The position numbers and the translations under genes were made by a program. A DNA stretch of 64,000 nt, taken from Vreelandella songnenensis. Lineage in GTDB: Bacteria; Pseudomonadota; Gammaproteobacteria; Pseudomonadales; Halomonadaceae. Positions within the stretch are counted from its first letter, which is position 1. Each line of letters opens with the position of its first letter. The notes beneath the pieces are model-generated. The model saw only the letters and a list, made by a program, of their open reading frames with translations. It was not told the DNA's origin and did not search any database. The stretch spans positions 248,001 to 312,000 of the forward strand of contig NZ_PVTK01000002.1 of NCBI RefSeq assembly GCF_003002925.1, in the 5' to 3' direction. This document shows, one piece after another, positions 17,992-27,149 of the stretch.

Positions 17992-19710
17992 TTAACGCAG
18001 TAGCCAGGAAAGCACCAGCAGCAGCAGCAATACGCCGGCAACCCCCTGCCAGAAGTGTCGCCTGGGCTCTTGTCGGTGAGTATCACGTACAGCCGGGCGC
18101 CCCAGCGGCAGGCGCAGGGCATGAAGAAACTCTGACAAGCGCCGAAAGCGCAGCGCTCGCTGGGGGTCCAGCGCCCGGCGCAGCGCGTCGTCAAGCTCCG
18201 GGGTTATTTCCGGATTGTGGGCGCGCGAGCTGCGGTAGCTAAGCTCTTCGAGATCGGTATGGCTGCGCAGCTTGTTCGGGGTCAACTGATACGGCAGCTC
18301 GCCGGTGAGCAGCCAGTAGACCGTCGAGGCCAGCGAGTACTGATCGCTGCGCCGGCCAATGCTGTCGCCCAGCGCGTACTCGGGCGCGGTGTGCTCATTG
18401 AAGCCAATCTGGCGCAGCAGTTCGCCGGAATGGCGATGGCCGTCCACTTCGCGCATATGGCAGGCGCTGAAGTCGTTGAGGATCAGTTGGCCGTGAGTAT
18501 CGATCAGGATGTTGTCCGGGGTGATCTGCTGATGAATGATATCCCGGTGGTGAAGTGCCTGAACGGCCTTGCCCAGTTGATTGGCGATATCCAGACGCTG
18601 CACCAGGCTTGCCTGGGGATGGCGCTCCGCCCACTGGCGCAGGGTTTCGCCCTCCACATGCTGCATCAGATAGTAGAGGTAGCGCCGCGGTCTTGAGGGC
18701 CTGACCACCTTGACGACAAACGGCGAGTTGACCCGCTCCACCACCCACTGCTGAAGCAGAAAGTGTTCCAGATAGGCGTTGCGCAGTGAAAGCTCGGGGC
18801 TTGGGGCTTTCATCACCATTTCACGCTCGGTATACACATCGCGCACGCGATACACCCGGGACTGGGCGTTGCGCGACATCACTTCGATCACTTCCAGTCC
18901 GTCCAGCCGCTCCCCCGGGGCAAGTTCTGGAGGGATCGGCAGATCGCCGTAAATCAACCCCGGGTCATCCGGCGACTCTTCCGGCAGCTCGTCGATACGT
19001 ACCAGCTGAAAGCAGAACTGATCACCCCCGTAGCCACGCTCCTGGGCACGCTGCTTGGCCTCACTGGCCAGGCGCTCGCAGGCGGCATCCAGGTCGCTGG
19101 CGTCCTGACGAATCAGGCGAACATAATCAGAAGGCAGCAGCGTGCCGCGCACCCCCCGCGTGGTAAACAGGAAAATATCGCCCTGCTTGAGCCCCAGGTG
19201 GGTGTAGTCGATATCCACACTGCCATCCATGCCCAACGCTCGAGAGGGGTAGTGATAGCCGCCGATGTCGGTGATATGGTCGCGGGTCAGCTGTTCGAAC
19301 TCAGCCCCGCGCAAACGAAACACCAGGGTATCGCCCATATGAAAAAGATGGGCTTCCCGCTTGCGAAACACCACCACCGACATCGATGAGACGAAGCCAC
19401 CCTCTTTAACGTGCTGACTCTGGCTATAGCACCAGCTGTTGAGCGCACGCAAAACCCGTGTGGCCGACGTCTTGGTATCCCAGTGATCAGGCGTGGAGAA
19501 GTAGTCTGCCAGGAAGCCGCGCACGCTCAGGTCACCCGCCTGCTTGGCCAGGGTATTGCGTGACACGGAGTCGCTGATAACCGCACAGCCCCCTTTGACT
19601 TTCAACAGCGGCGCATCAGGAAAACGCACCGACATGGAACTGCGGTGCAAGCGTCGGTCAGGTGCGACAAACGCCTGACCATAACTGATTAGCAACTGGG
19701 CATGCCCCAC
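17992..19710 (-). CDS. Fused PP2C-like and Ser/Thr kinase-like protein with lost catalytic residues
   Basis: A 572-residue protein laid out as an N-terminal PP2C phosphatase-like domain (about 1-240), a kinase-like domain (about 268-535) and one C-terminal membrane helix (about 553-571). In the kinase part the ATP lysine (K301), the first Asp of DFG (D413, as DFS) and APE are kept, but the HRD catalytic loop reads HQQ (393-395) and its lysine is threonine. In the phosphatase part the motif DG-V-D reads RGVRG (185-189), losing a metal ligand, and the first Asn-Glu-Asp motif is absent, though GGD (228-230) remains. Relatives in pseudomonads are called bifunctional kinase/phosphatases. This copy is probably a membrane-tethered pseudoenzyme. 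Start is the ATG at 19710, preceded by AAGGAGGA. Confidence 0.88.
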   Translation of the reverse strand: MGHAQLLISYGQAFVAPDRRLHRSSMSVRFPDAPLLKVKGGCAVISDSVSRNTLAKQAGDLSVRGFLADYFSTPDHWDTKTSATRVLRALNSWCYSQSQHVKEGGFVSSMSVVVFRKREAHLFHMGDTLVFRLRGAEFEQLTRDHITDIGGYHYPSRALGMDGSVDIDYTHLGLKQGDIFLFTTRGVRGTLLPSDYVRLIRQDASDLDAACERLASEAKQRAQERGYGGDQFCFQLVRIDELPEESPDDPGLIYGDLPIPPELAPGERLDGLEVIEVMSRNAQSRVYRVRDVYTEREMVMKAPSPELSLRNAYLEHFLLQQWVVERVNSPFVVKVVRPSRPRRYLYYLMQHVEGETLRQWAERHPQASLVQRLDIANQLGKAVQALHHRDIIHQQITPDNILIDTHGQLILNDFSACHMREVDGHRHSGELLRQIGFNEHTAPEYALGDSIGRRSDQYSLASTVYWLLTGELPYQLTPNKLRSHTDLEELSYRSSRAHNPEITPELDDALRRALDPQRALRFRRLSEFLHALRLPLGRPAVRDTHRQEPRRHFWQGVAGVLLLLLVLSWLLR

Positions 19711-19862
19711 TCATCCTCCTTGGCTAACCGCTCTAAAGACATCACAGCGGCTATGATACACGCAACCACCCTCAAGCGATGCCCGCCAAACGTCGCTATT
19801 GCGGCGACACGGCCGATTAATGGCTACCATTAGCCTGCCGGCGGGCCAACCCCCATCTTGGA

Positions 19863-19892
19863 TTGGTAATCGCCCGGTCATCTTCGTATAAT
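19863..19892 (+). promoter_or_regulatory. Likely sigma70 promoter of ppa
   Basis: A perfect -10 hexamer TATAAT (19887-19892) is preceded by TTGGTA (19863-19868, 4/6 match to the -35) at an 18-bp spacing. Transcription would start about 65 bp before ppa. Confidence 0.6.
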
Positions 19893-19962
19893 TCCCGATT
19901 ATTCGTGCAACGCATCAATTGCTTAGCCACTGCAACACCCAAGGACTCTTAAGGACTCAACG

Positions 19963-20493
19963 ATGAACTTCGATAACATCCCTGCTGGAAAGGATTTGCC
20001 GAACGATATTTATGTGGCGATCGAGATTCCTGCGAACCACGCGCCTATCAAATACGAAATTGATAAAGACATGGGTGCGCTGCTGGTTGACCGCTTCATG
20101 GCGACCCCGATGTTCTACCCCGCCAACTATGGCTTTATCCCCCATACCCTGGCTGATGATGGCGATGCTCTCGACGCGCTTGTCGTGACTCCTCACCCGG
20201 TAGCGCCTGGCAGCATCATCCGTGCACGCCCCATCGGCATCCTCAACATGACCGATGAAGCCGGTGAAGACGCCAAGCTTGTATGTGTACCGCACCCCAA
20301 GCTGAGCACGCTGTACGATGACGTTCAGGAAGTGACCGACCTGCCCGAACTGCTGCGCCAGCAGATTGCTCACTTCTTCGAGAACTACAAGGATCTCGAA
20401 AAAGGCAAGTGGGTGAAGGTCGAGTCCTGGGAAGGTGTCGAAGCCGCCCGCAAAGCGATCGAGAAAGCAGCCGCGGCCTACCACAAGGCGTAA
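19963..20493 (+). CDS. ppa: Inorganic pyrophosphatase (family I)
   Basis: Soluble cytoplasmic enzyme that splits pyrophosphate to phosphate. The 176-residue protein matches the E. coli Ppa length. It has the substrate/metal signature DGDALDALV near residue 66 (three conserved aspartates), the KYEIDKDMG stretch, the [10 protein letters not shown] motif, and the [15 protein letters not shown] segment near the C terminus. AAGGA lies upstream of the ATG. A promoter and terminator flank it, so it is a single-gene unit. It may limit PPi for the nearby PPi-dependent phosphofructokinase. Confidence 0.97.
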   Translation: MNFDNIPAGKDLPNDIYVAIEIPANHAPIKYEIDKDMGALLVDRFMATPMFYPANYGFIPHTLADDGDALDALVVTPHPVAPGSIIRARPIGILNMTDEAGEDAKLVCVPHPKLSTLYDDVQEVTDLPELLRQQIAHFFENYKDLEKGKWVKVESWEGVEAARKAIEKAAAAYHKA

Positions 20494-20525
20494 AGTGAAC
20501 TAAACGCTGCTGTTTGTCTCTCAAG

Positions 20526-20551
20526 AAGGCCGCCGCTCAGGCGGCTTTCTT
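20526..20551 (+). terminator. Intrinsic terminator of ppa
   Basis: GCCGCC (20529-20534) pairs with GGCGGC (20540-20545), extended by A/G-T pairs to 9 bp, followed by TTTCTTAT. Confidence 0.8.
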
Positions 20552-20633
20552 ATAGGTTCTGCAAGTTGGTACGGCAAGGCCCTTGCCGTCTCTAGGTGAC
20601 CATTTCCCATCATATCGCCGTCAAGGATATAGT

Positions 20634-22481
20634 GTGCTGCCCCTCAAACGCCTCGGTTTACTTCTGCTGATCTGGTTGCCGCTTGTAGCCCAAGCGCAAT
20701 GGTTCTCTTCAAGTGGCGACGACAAGTTCCTGCCGGTCATGGAAGCGTTTGTGCCGAGCGCCTGGCACGATGGCGAAACGCTTTACGTGGGCATGCAAAG
20801 CGCAGATGGCTACTACCTTTACCGCCATCAGTTTGATGTTGAAAGCCAGACATCCGAGGTTACCCTAGGCGAGCCGCTGCTACCGGAAGGCACGTTCACC
20901 ACGGATGAATTTCTAGGCGAGGTGTACACCTTTCGCGACCTGATGGTGTTTGAAGTCCCGCTTGAGAGCGCCTACTCTGGCCCCATCGATATTGAATTGA
21001 CCTTTCAGGGCTGCGCCGATGCCGGGCTCTGCTATCCGCCCGAACGCGTAACACTGCAAGCCTCGGAATCAGAGCCTCCGCCCCAGTACGCCGAGTGGCT
21101 GAACGCGCAGACCGGGCAGCCAGGTCAAGCCAGCGAACCTGAGGCAGCACCTGACCAAGACGCAGCGCTTAGCACACCGCAGAGCGCTGACAGCCGTTTC
21201 AGCACACTGCTGAGCGAGGCAAGCCTACCCCTGGCCCTGGGGCTTTTTTTCATTGCCGGAATCGGCCTCACCTTTACGCCCTGCGTACTGCCCATGATTC
21301 CGATCCTGTCCTCGATCATCGTTGGCCAGAATCCTACTCGCCCCCGCGCCTTTGCCCTTTCAACAAGCTATGTACTCGGCATGGCGATTACCTACGCGGT
21401 AGTAGGTGTACTGATGGGTTTGTTCGGTGCCGGCCTTAATCTTCAGGCCAGGCTCCAGTCCGCGCCGGTACTGATTACCTTTGCGCTACTGTTTAGCGTG
21501 TTTGCCCTCGCCATGTTCGGCGCATTCGAGCTCCGCTTCTCTCCTAAGCTCACCAGCCGTATTGATGCCTGGCAAACCCGTGCGCAGCAAAGCGGCCCGG
21601 GGGGACTTTTCCTGGCAGGCGCCCTTTCTGTACTGGTGGTGTCGCCCTGTGTGACCGCGCCGCTGGCTGGGGCTCTGGTATTTATCTCCTCGACCGGCGA
21701 TGCGCTTATAGGCGGCGCCGTGCTGTTTGCCCTGGGCCTTGGCATGGGACTGCCGCTTCTACTGGTAGGCACCTTAGGCGTTACGCTGTTACCGCGCACC
21801 GGGGCCTGGATGAACGGCGTCAAGATCGCGTTTGGGCTGCTGCTGCTGGGTGTTGCCATCTGGATGGTAGAGCGTTTGGTGGCAGGCCCCGTGGCCCTAC
21901 TGCTCTGGGCAGGCCTGGCAATTGGTAGCGCTCTGGTGATGGGTGCACTGAATGTCAACTATCCGCTTGGCTGGGCGCGTGCCCGACAAACTCTGGGCCT
22001 GATGCTTCTGACCTGGGGTATCGCCCTGGTATTGGGTGCTGCACAAGGTAATCACGACCCGCTTCGGCCGTTAAGTGTCTCCAGCACTTCCTCAACGCCT
22101 GCTCAGACAATCGAATTTACCAGTGTCGACAGCCTTGCAACGCTTGAAACCGCGCTGGCGCAAGCGGCCAGCGCGGGGCAACCTGCCTTTGTGCACTTCA
22201 CCGCCGGCTGGTGCATTTCGTGCAAGGTCATGGAGCGTGATGTCTATACGGACCCGCGTGTAATGGCGGCTCTAGAGGGCTATACGTTGATTGCCGCTGA
22301 TGTGAGCGACACTGATGCACAAAGTCGCGAACTGCTGGACCGTTTTCAACTGTTCGGCCCGCCCAGCCTGCTGTTTTTTGATCAGGGCACGGAAATACGC
22401 GCCGCGCGCATTCAGGGAGAAGCAAGTGCCAGTGAGCTGGCCGACCACCTGAACGCGCTTTCCGAATGGCAAACCAGCTGA
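20634..22481 (+). CDS. dsbD: Thiol:disulfide interchange protein DsbD
   Basis: Carries reducing power from cytoplasmic thioredoxin across the inner membrane to periplasmic thiol proteins. Domain order is typical: signal peptide ending near AQA-QW, N-terminal alpha domain with the redox pair in CADAGLCYPP, eight-helix membrane domain with cysteines in FTPCVLPM and SPCVTAPL, and a C-terminal thioredoxin-like domain with WCISCK. The GTG start at 20634 was chosen because AAGGAT lies 5 bp upstream and the signal peptide then begins at once (615 residues). An in-frame TTG at 20583 would add a leader without support. No aroQ gene follows it. Confidence 0.95.
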   Translation: MLPLKRLGLLLLIWLPLVAQAQWFSSSGDDKFLPVMEAFVPSAWHDGETLYVGMQSADGYYLYRHQFDVESQTSEVTLGEPLLPEGTFTTDEFLGEVYTFRDLMVFEVPLESAYSGPIDIELTFQGCADAGLCYPPERVTLQASESEPPPQYAEWLNAQTGQPGQASEPEAAPDQDAALSTPQSADSRFSTLLSEASLPLALGLFFIAGIGLTFTPCVLPMIPILSSIIVGQNPTRPRAFALSTSYVLGMAITYAVVGVLMGLFGAGLNLQARLQSAPVLITFALLFSVFALAMFGAFELRFSPKLTSRIDAWQTRAQQSGPGGLFLAGALSVLVVSPCVTAPLAGALVFISSTGDALIGGAVLFALGLGMGLPLLLVGTLGVTLLPRTGAWMNGVKIAFGLLLLGVAIWMVERLVAGPVALLLWAGLAIGSALVMGALNVNYPLGWARARQTLGLMLLTWGIALVLGAAQGNHDPLRPLSVSSTSSTPAQTIEFTSVDSLATLETALAQAASAGQPAFVHFTAGWCISCKVMERDVYTDPRVMAALEGYTLIAADVSDTDAQSRELLDRFQLFGPPSLLFFDQGTEIRAARIQGEASASELADHLNALSEWQTS

Positions 22482-22788
22482 TCATGACGAACCTAAGGGC
22501 TCTCGTCTCCTAGGCCTGATACTCACCGCAAAGGCGATCAGTAGCCAATATACAAGGGGCATACCCCTTACCAAGGCTAGACCGAAGCTGGACATGCCCG
22601 GTTTTTTTCGGCAAACTCCGCTCCCATATTGGTTAAATTCCTGGTTTTCAAGCTGTAAGAGGGGTAACGTTCGCTAACATGCAGCGTTCTCTTCTTTTTT
22701 AAAATTGGTTTACTGCGCACCCGGCACTGCCTTTTACAGCGCATCTGCCGGGTCAGGTAACAACATTCATCTATTAATGGGGCCCACC
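22482..22788. other. Intergenic region between dsbD and accB, no gene seen
   Basis: About 307 bp without a plausible coding frame. It holds a 6-bp hairpin AAGGGG-CATA-CCCCTT (22554-22569) without a T-run and a T7 tract near 22602-22608, and becomes AT-rich toward accB. In Pseudomonas and E. coli relatives aroQ occupies this position; no trace of it is recognisable. Confidence 0.6.
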
Positions 22789-23250
22789 ATGGATATTCGC
22801 AAAGTCAAAAAACTGATCGAGCTGCTTGAAGAGTCCAACATCAGCGAGATCGAAATTCAGGAAGGCGAAGAGTCAGTACGCATCAGCCGCCACCCGAATG
22901 GCGCCACTTGGCAGCCCCAGCCAATGCCTCAATATGCTCAGCCGGCAGCCCCGGCGCCTACTCCTTCAGCGCATGCGCCCGCCGCTGATGCAGAGCCCCA
23001 AGGTGCAAGCTTCCGCGGCGAAGCCGTCAACTCGCCCATGGTAGGTACCTTCTATCGTAGCCCGGCACCCGGTGCGAAATCCTTCGTGGAAGTGGGCGAT
23101 ACCGTCAAGCAAGGCGACACCGTATGTATCGTTGAAGCGATGAAGATGATGAACCAGATTGAAGCTGACCGCGACGGCGTGGTGGAAGCCATTCTGGTGG
23201 AAGATGGTGAGCCGGTGGAATTCGATCAGCCCATGATCGTTCTCGCTTAA
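22789..23250 (+). CDS. accB: Biotin carboxyl carrier protein of acetyl-CoA carboxylase
   Basis: Carries biotin between the carboxylase and transferase halves of acetyl-CoA carboxylase, the first step of fatty acid synthesis. The 153-residue protein starts [16 protein letters not shown] as the family does and has an Ala/Pro-rich hinge (about 45-70). Its C-terminal biotinyl domain has the modified lysine K119 in [12 protein letters not shown]. The ATG at 22789 was chosen over an upstream in-frame start because it matches the conserved N terminus. accC follows 30 bp downstream as one operon. Confidence 0.97.
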   Translation: MDIRKVKKLIELLEESNISEIEIQEGEESVRISRHPNGATWQPQPMPQYAQPAAPAPTPSAHAPAADAEPQGASFRGEAVNSPMVGTFYRSPAPGAKSFVEVGDTVKQGDTVCIVEAMKMMNQIEADRDGVVEAILVEDGEPVEFDQPMIVLA

Positions 23251-23280
23251 TCTTTCTTATCAACACGGGTGGACTCTCCC

Positions 23281-24621
23281 ATGCTGGACAAGGTACTTAT
23301 CGCCAACCGCGGCGAGATAGCCCTACGTATTCTGCGCGCCTGCAAGGAACTGGGCATCAAGACCGTAGCGGTACACTCCAAGGCTGACCGCGAACTCATG
23401 CACGTTCGCCTGGCGGATGAAGCTGTGTGTATCGGCCCGGCGTCATCGGCCCAATCATATCTGAACATTCCGGCGCTGATCAGCGCCGCTGAAGTGACCG
23501 ACTCAAGCGCGATTCATCCGGGCTACGGCTTCTTGTCCGAAAACGCCAACTTTGCCGAGCAGGTTGAGCGCTCTGGGTTTACCTTCATCGGCCCGCGCGC
23601 AGAGACGATCCGCCTGATGGGTGACAAGGTCAGCGCCATCGAAGCCATGAAAATTGCCGGCGTACCGACCGTGCCCGGCTCTGACGGCCCGCTGGGTGAT
23701 GACGAAGCGGCGACGCTTGCGACCGCCAACCGCATCGGCTACCCGGTCATCATCAAGGCAGCTGCCGGTGGCGGTGGCCGCGGCATGCGCGTGGTGCATT
23801 CGGAAAGTCAGCTGCTGTCGTCGATCAGCATTACTCAGAACGAAGCCCAGGCAGCGTTTGGTGACGGCACGGTTTACATGGAAAAATTCCTTGAGAAACC
23901 GCGTCACGTGGAAGTCCAGGTACTGGCCGATGGCCAGGGCAACGCCATTCACCTGTACGACCGCGACTGCTCGCTGCAACGTCGTCATCAGAAGGTGCTT
24001 GAAGAAGCGCCTGCTCCCGGCATCGACCCCAAGGCCCGCGCTGATGTGCTGGAAGCCTGTCGCCAGGCATGTCTGGAAATCAACTATCGTGGCGCCGGCA
24101 CGTTCGAGTTTCTCTACGAAGACGGCAAGTTCTTCTTTATCGAGATGAACACCCGCGTACAGGTAGAGCACCCGGTCACCGAAATGGTGACCGGTGTGGA
24201 TATCGTCAAGGAGCAGCTGCGTATTGCTTCTGGCCTCCCGCTGTCGATTACCCAGGAAGACGTCAAGCTCAACGGCCACGCCTTTGAGTGCCGGATCAAT
24301 GCCGAAGACGCGCGCACCTTCATGCCCTCTCCCGGCAAGGTAACGCTGTTTCACGCACCGGGCGGTCTGGGCGTACGCATGGATTCCCACCTGTACACGG
24401 GCTACACCGTCCCACCGCACTATGATTCGCTGATCGGCAAGCTGATTACCTGGGGTGCTGACCGTGAGACGGCTCTGACACGTATGCGCAATGCGCTGGA
24501 CGAGCTGCTCGTGGAAGGTATCAAGACCAATATCGATCTGCAGAAAGACCTGGTGCGCGATAGCCACTTCCGCCAGGGTGGGGTCAATATCCACTACCTG
24601 GAAAAGAAGCTGGCCAACTAG
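23281..24621 (+). CDS. accC: Biotin carboxylase subunit of acetyl-CoA carboxylase
   Basis: ATP-dependent carboxylation of the biotin on AccB. The 446-residue product starts [19 protein letters not shown] as its homologues do, so the ATG at 23281 was preferred over the GTG 12 bp earlier. Visible features are the ATP-grasp glycine loop [12 protein letters not shown] (about 160), the catalytic [20 protein letters not shown] (about 287) and the C-terminal [13 protein letters not shown] segment ([18 protein letters not shown]). It is second in the accBC operon. Confidence 0.98.
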   Translation: MLDKVLIANRGEIALRILRACKELGIKTVAVHSKADRELMHVRLADEAVCIGPASSAQSYLNIPALISAAEVTDSSAIHPGYGFLSENANFAEQVERSGFTFIGPRAETIRLMGDKVSAIEAMKIAGVPTVPGSDGPLGDDEAATLATANRIGYPVIIKAAAGGGGRGMRVVHSESQLLSSISITQNEAQAAFGDGTVYMEKFLEKPRHVEVQVLADGQGNAIHLYDRDCSLQRRHQKVLEEAPAPGIDPKARADVLEACRQACLEINYRGAGTFEFLYEDGKFFFIEMNTRVQVEHPVTEMVTGVDIVKEQLRIASGLPLSITQEDVKLNGHAFECRINAEDARTFMPSPGKVTLFHAPGGLGVRMDSHLYTGYTVPPHYDSLIGKLITWGADRETALTRMRNALDELLVEGIKTNIDLQKDLVRDSHFRQGGVNIHYLEKKLAN

Positions 24622-24737
24622 GCGTTGAGCCAACTACACGTCTGACGACAGCCTTGTTTGACAACTGTCTTAGCAATACCCAACGGGGTGCGGCCATGCC
24701 CACCCCGTTATCGTTTATGCCTACCGCGGAGAGCCCC

Positions 24738-25649
24738 ATGCCCTGGCTTCAACTTAAAGCCCACGTTGCCCCTGAGCAGGCCGAACTTCTCGAAGAGCTG
24801 CTGCTTGAAGAGGGAGCGACCGCCATCGGGCTGCAGGACGCCCATGACGACCCGGTATTCGAACCCGAGCGCGGCACCACACCGCTGTGGCAGGACACCG
24901 TGCTGACCGGCCTGTACGACGACCTTGAAGGCGTGGAAAGCATGCTGGCGCGCATTGAAGCCGCCTGGGCCGAGCAGATGCCGGATGAACCCTGCCCGAC
25001 CATCGAATATGAGCTGCTGGCAGACCGGGACTGGGAGCGCGAGTGGATGGACGACTTCACCCCCTTGCAAATGGGCCAGCGGCTCTGGATCGTGCCGAGC
25101 TGGCATACTCCCCCCGAGGCGGACGCGGTCAACCTGATACTCGACCCGGGCCTGGCCTTTGGTACCGGCACCCACCCCACCACCGCGCTTTGCCTTGAGT
25201 GGCTTGACCAACTCGCCGTTGACGGCACGCTGGGCGACAAGCAGGTGCTGGATATCGGCTGTGGCTCGGGTATTCTGGCGATTGCTGCGCTCAAGCTGGG
25301 CGCACGCCACGCCGACGGCACCGATATCGATCCCCAGGCGCTCCAGGCCAGCCGTGATAATGCCGAGCGCAACCAGATCCCGGAGCAGGACTTTGCCCTT
25401 TACTACCCCGAGCAGTTGACGGGCGGTCCTTATCCCGTGGTGACAGCCAACATCCTGGCGGGCCCACTGGTCGAACTGGCACCGACCATTGCCGGCCACG
25501 TGGCGCCGGGCGGACTGCTTGCCCTGTCGGGTATTCTGGCCAATCAGGCAGACAGCGTACTCGAGGCCTATGAAACACAGGGCCTGATCATGGATGAGCC
25601 GGTGCTGCGTGAAGGCTGGGTACGCCTGACCGGCCACCGCCCCGCTTAA
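24738..25649 (+). CDS. prmA: Ribosomal protein L11 methyltransferase
   Basis: S-adenosylmethionine-dependent enzyme that trimethylates ribosomal protein L11. The 303-residue protein has an N-terminal L11-recognition domain starting MPWLQLKAHV, a linker with GLAFGTGTHPTT (about 138), and the SAM loop LDIGCGSGILAIAALKLGA (about 170). PVVTANILAGPL is the family active-site segment. The ATG at 24738, preceded by GCGGAGAG, gives the conserved N terminus; earlier in-frame starts would add an unsupported leader. It sits between accC and dusB as in pseudomonads. Confidence 0.96.
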   Translation: MPWLQLKAHVAPEQAELLEELLLEEGATAIGLQDAHDDPVFEPERGTTPLWQDTVLTGLYDDLEGVESMLARIEAAWAEQMPDEPCPTIEYELLADRDWEREWMDDFTPLQMGQRLWIVPSWHTPPEADAVNLILDPGLAFGTGTHPTTALCLEWLDQLAVDGTLGDKQVLDIGCGSGILAIAALKLGARHADGTDIDPQALQASRDNAERNQIPEQDFALYYPEQLTGGPYPVVTANILAGPLVELAPTIAGHVAPGGLLALSGILANQADSVLEAYETQGLIMDEPVLREGWVRLTGHRPA

Positions 25650-25738
25650 TCTGGGCCACGGCCTTCACCCCGCCGCCGAGTAGGCGTATCATACGCCCCC
25701 TTGAAACGACCTACTCGTTCGGCTGACTGCGCACTACT

Positions 25739-26779
25739 ATGACCCTGATTCCTGAATCACCCACCGCCATCGGCCCCTACACCTTGCCTAACCAGGTCAT
25801 ACTGGCGCCCATGGCCGGGGTTACCGACCGCCCTTTCCGTCAGCTCTGCCGAAGGCTGGGGGCCGGCTGGGTGGTGGGCGAAATGGTGACCGCCGACCCG
25901 AGCCTCTGGCATACGCGTAAATCTCAGCTGCGCATGGATCATCAAGGCGAACCGGATCCCAGGGTCGTTCAGATCGCCGGGGGCGATGCCGAGATGCTCG
26001 CCCAGGCGGCCCGGCTCAATGCCGAGCTCGGCGCCCAGATCATCGACATCAACATGGGTTGCCCGGCAAAAAAGGTCTGCAACAAGGCCGCAGGCTCGGC
26101 GCTTCTGCGTGATGAAGCCCTGGTCGCCGAGATACTGGAAGCCGTGGTCAAGGCGGTCGACGTACCGGTCACGCTGAAAATCCGCACCGGCTGGTGCGCT
26201 GACTCCAACAACGGCGTGAGAATTGCCAAGCTTGCCGAAGCGGCCGGCATTCAGGCGCTGGCGGTGCATGGCCGTCATCGTGAACAGCGCTATACTGGAT
26301 GGGCGGAATACGACACGATTGCGGACATCAAATCGCGTCTATCCATCCCGGTCATTGCCAATGGTGATATTACAAGCCCGGAAAAAGCAGCCGAAGTCCT
26401 TCGTTATACCCGCGCCGATGCGGTGATGATTGGACGTGGCGCCCAGGGCAATCCGTGGATTTTCGAACAGATCACCCATTACTTGCAGCACGGCGAACGA
26501 TTGGCCCTGCCTAGTCTGGATGAGCGCCGCCTGGTGCTGGTCGAGCACGTCGCCGCCCTGCACGCTTTTTATGGCGATACGATGGGTGTACGCATTGCGC
26601 GCAAGCATATTGGCTGGTATCTCGAGAGTGACCAGCGCTTTTGCGATGACAAGCGCCGCCGGCTGAAACAGCAATTCAATGCCCTGGCCTCACCTGAAAC
26701 GCAATTTAACTGGATCAATGACGCAATGGCGTTTGACGCTGACAAGCGTCTGCTAGCCAAAGGAAGCCATGCTGCATGA
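25739..26779 (+). CDS. dusB: tRNA-dihydrouridine synthase B
   Basis: FMN enzyme that reduces specific uridines in tRNA to dihydrouridine. The 346-residue TIM-barrel protein has the N-terminal [21 protein letters not shown]. The catalytic cysteine is in [20 protein letters not shown] (about residue 105), and a flavin-phosphate segment lies at [14 protein letters not shown] (about 230). Its TGA overlaps the fis start (ATGA at 26776-26779), the dusB-fis pairing seen across gammaproteobacteria, where the first gene helps set Fis levels. Confidence 0.96.
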   Translation: MTLIPESPTAIGPYTLPNQVILAPMAGVTDRPFRQLCRRLGAGWVVGEMVTADPSLWHTRKSQLRMDHQGEPDPRVVQIAGGDAEMLAQAARLNAELGAQIIDINMGCPAKKVCNKAAGSALLRDEALVAEILEAVVKAVDVPVTLKIRTGWCADSNNGVRIAKLAEAAGIQALAVHGRHREQRYTGWAEYDTIADIKSRLSIPVIANGDITSPEKAAEVLRYTRADAVMIGRGAQGNPWIFEQITHYLQHGERLALPSLDERRLVLVEHVAALHAFYGDTMGVRIARKHIGWYLESDQRFCDDKRRRLKQQFNALASPETQFNWINDAMAFDADKRLLAKGSHAA

Positions 26780-27099
26780 ACGAACGCGATCTTCTTTCCA
26801 GCGAACTCTCTTCGCGCCTGACAGGCACACTCGCTGATCCCGCAGCAAGCGCTCCTCCGCAGCCCTTGAGAGAGGCCGTGGAGTCCGCCATGCGCCGCTA
26901 CTTCGAGCATCTCGATGGCAGCCAGGCCACCGACCTGTACGCCATGGTGATGGCCGAAGTAGAAGCGCCGCTGCTCGCCTGCGTACTTGAGCACACCGAT
27001 GGCAACCAGACCCGCGCCGCGGACGTGCTGGGATTGAACCGCGGTACGCTGCGCAAGAAACTCAAGCTTTACGGACTTATCGAAGGTGACGCCCCATAA
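26776..27099 (+). CDS. fis: DNA-binding protein Fis
   Basis: Nucleoid protein that bends DNA and activates rRNA and other growth-related promoters. The 107-residue protein shows a variable N-terminal arm (about 1-45), the dimer helices beginning [13 protein letters not shown], and the C-terminal helix-turn-helix [20 protein letters not shown] (about 75-95). It is translationally coupled to dusB through a 4-bp overlap. Its own stop codon lies in the loop of a strong intrinsic terminator (27089-27120). Confidence 0.97.
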   Translation: MNERDLLSSELSSRLTGTLADPAASAPPQPLREAVESAMRRYFEHLDGSQATDLYAMVMAEVEAPLLACVLEHTDGNQTRAADVLGLNRGTLRKKLKLYGLIEGDAP

Positions 27100-27120
27100 T
27101 TCTGGGGCGTTGTTGTTTTT
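27089..27120 (+). terminator. Intrinsic terminator overlapping the end of fis
   Basis: An 8-bp stem (27089-27096 with 27103-27110) whose 6-base loop TAATTC contains the fis stop codon (27097-27099), followed by TGTTGTTTTT. It separates dusB-fis from purH. Confidence 0.9.
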
Positions 27121-27149
27121 ATTTCCCCACTCTGCAAACGAGCTTACCC

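Noticed and set aside
20583..20633. TTG at 20583 as the start of dsbD
   Set aside because: It would put 17 non-hydrophobic residues before the signal peptide; GTG at 20634 has a ribosome site and places the signal peptide at the N terminus.
22590..22612. T7 tract before accB as a dsbD terminator
   Set aside because: The sequence before the T-run does not form a stable stem; the AAGGGG/CCCCTT hairpin lies 33 bp upstream of it.
23503..24633. Long open frame antisense to accC (376 codons)
   Set aside because: Explained by the GC-biased coding of accC; no independent features.
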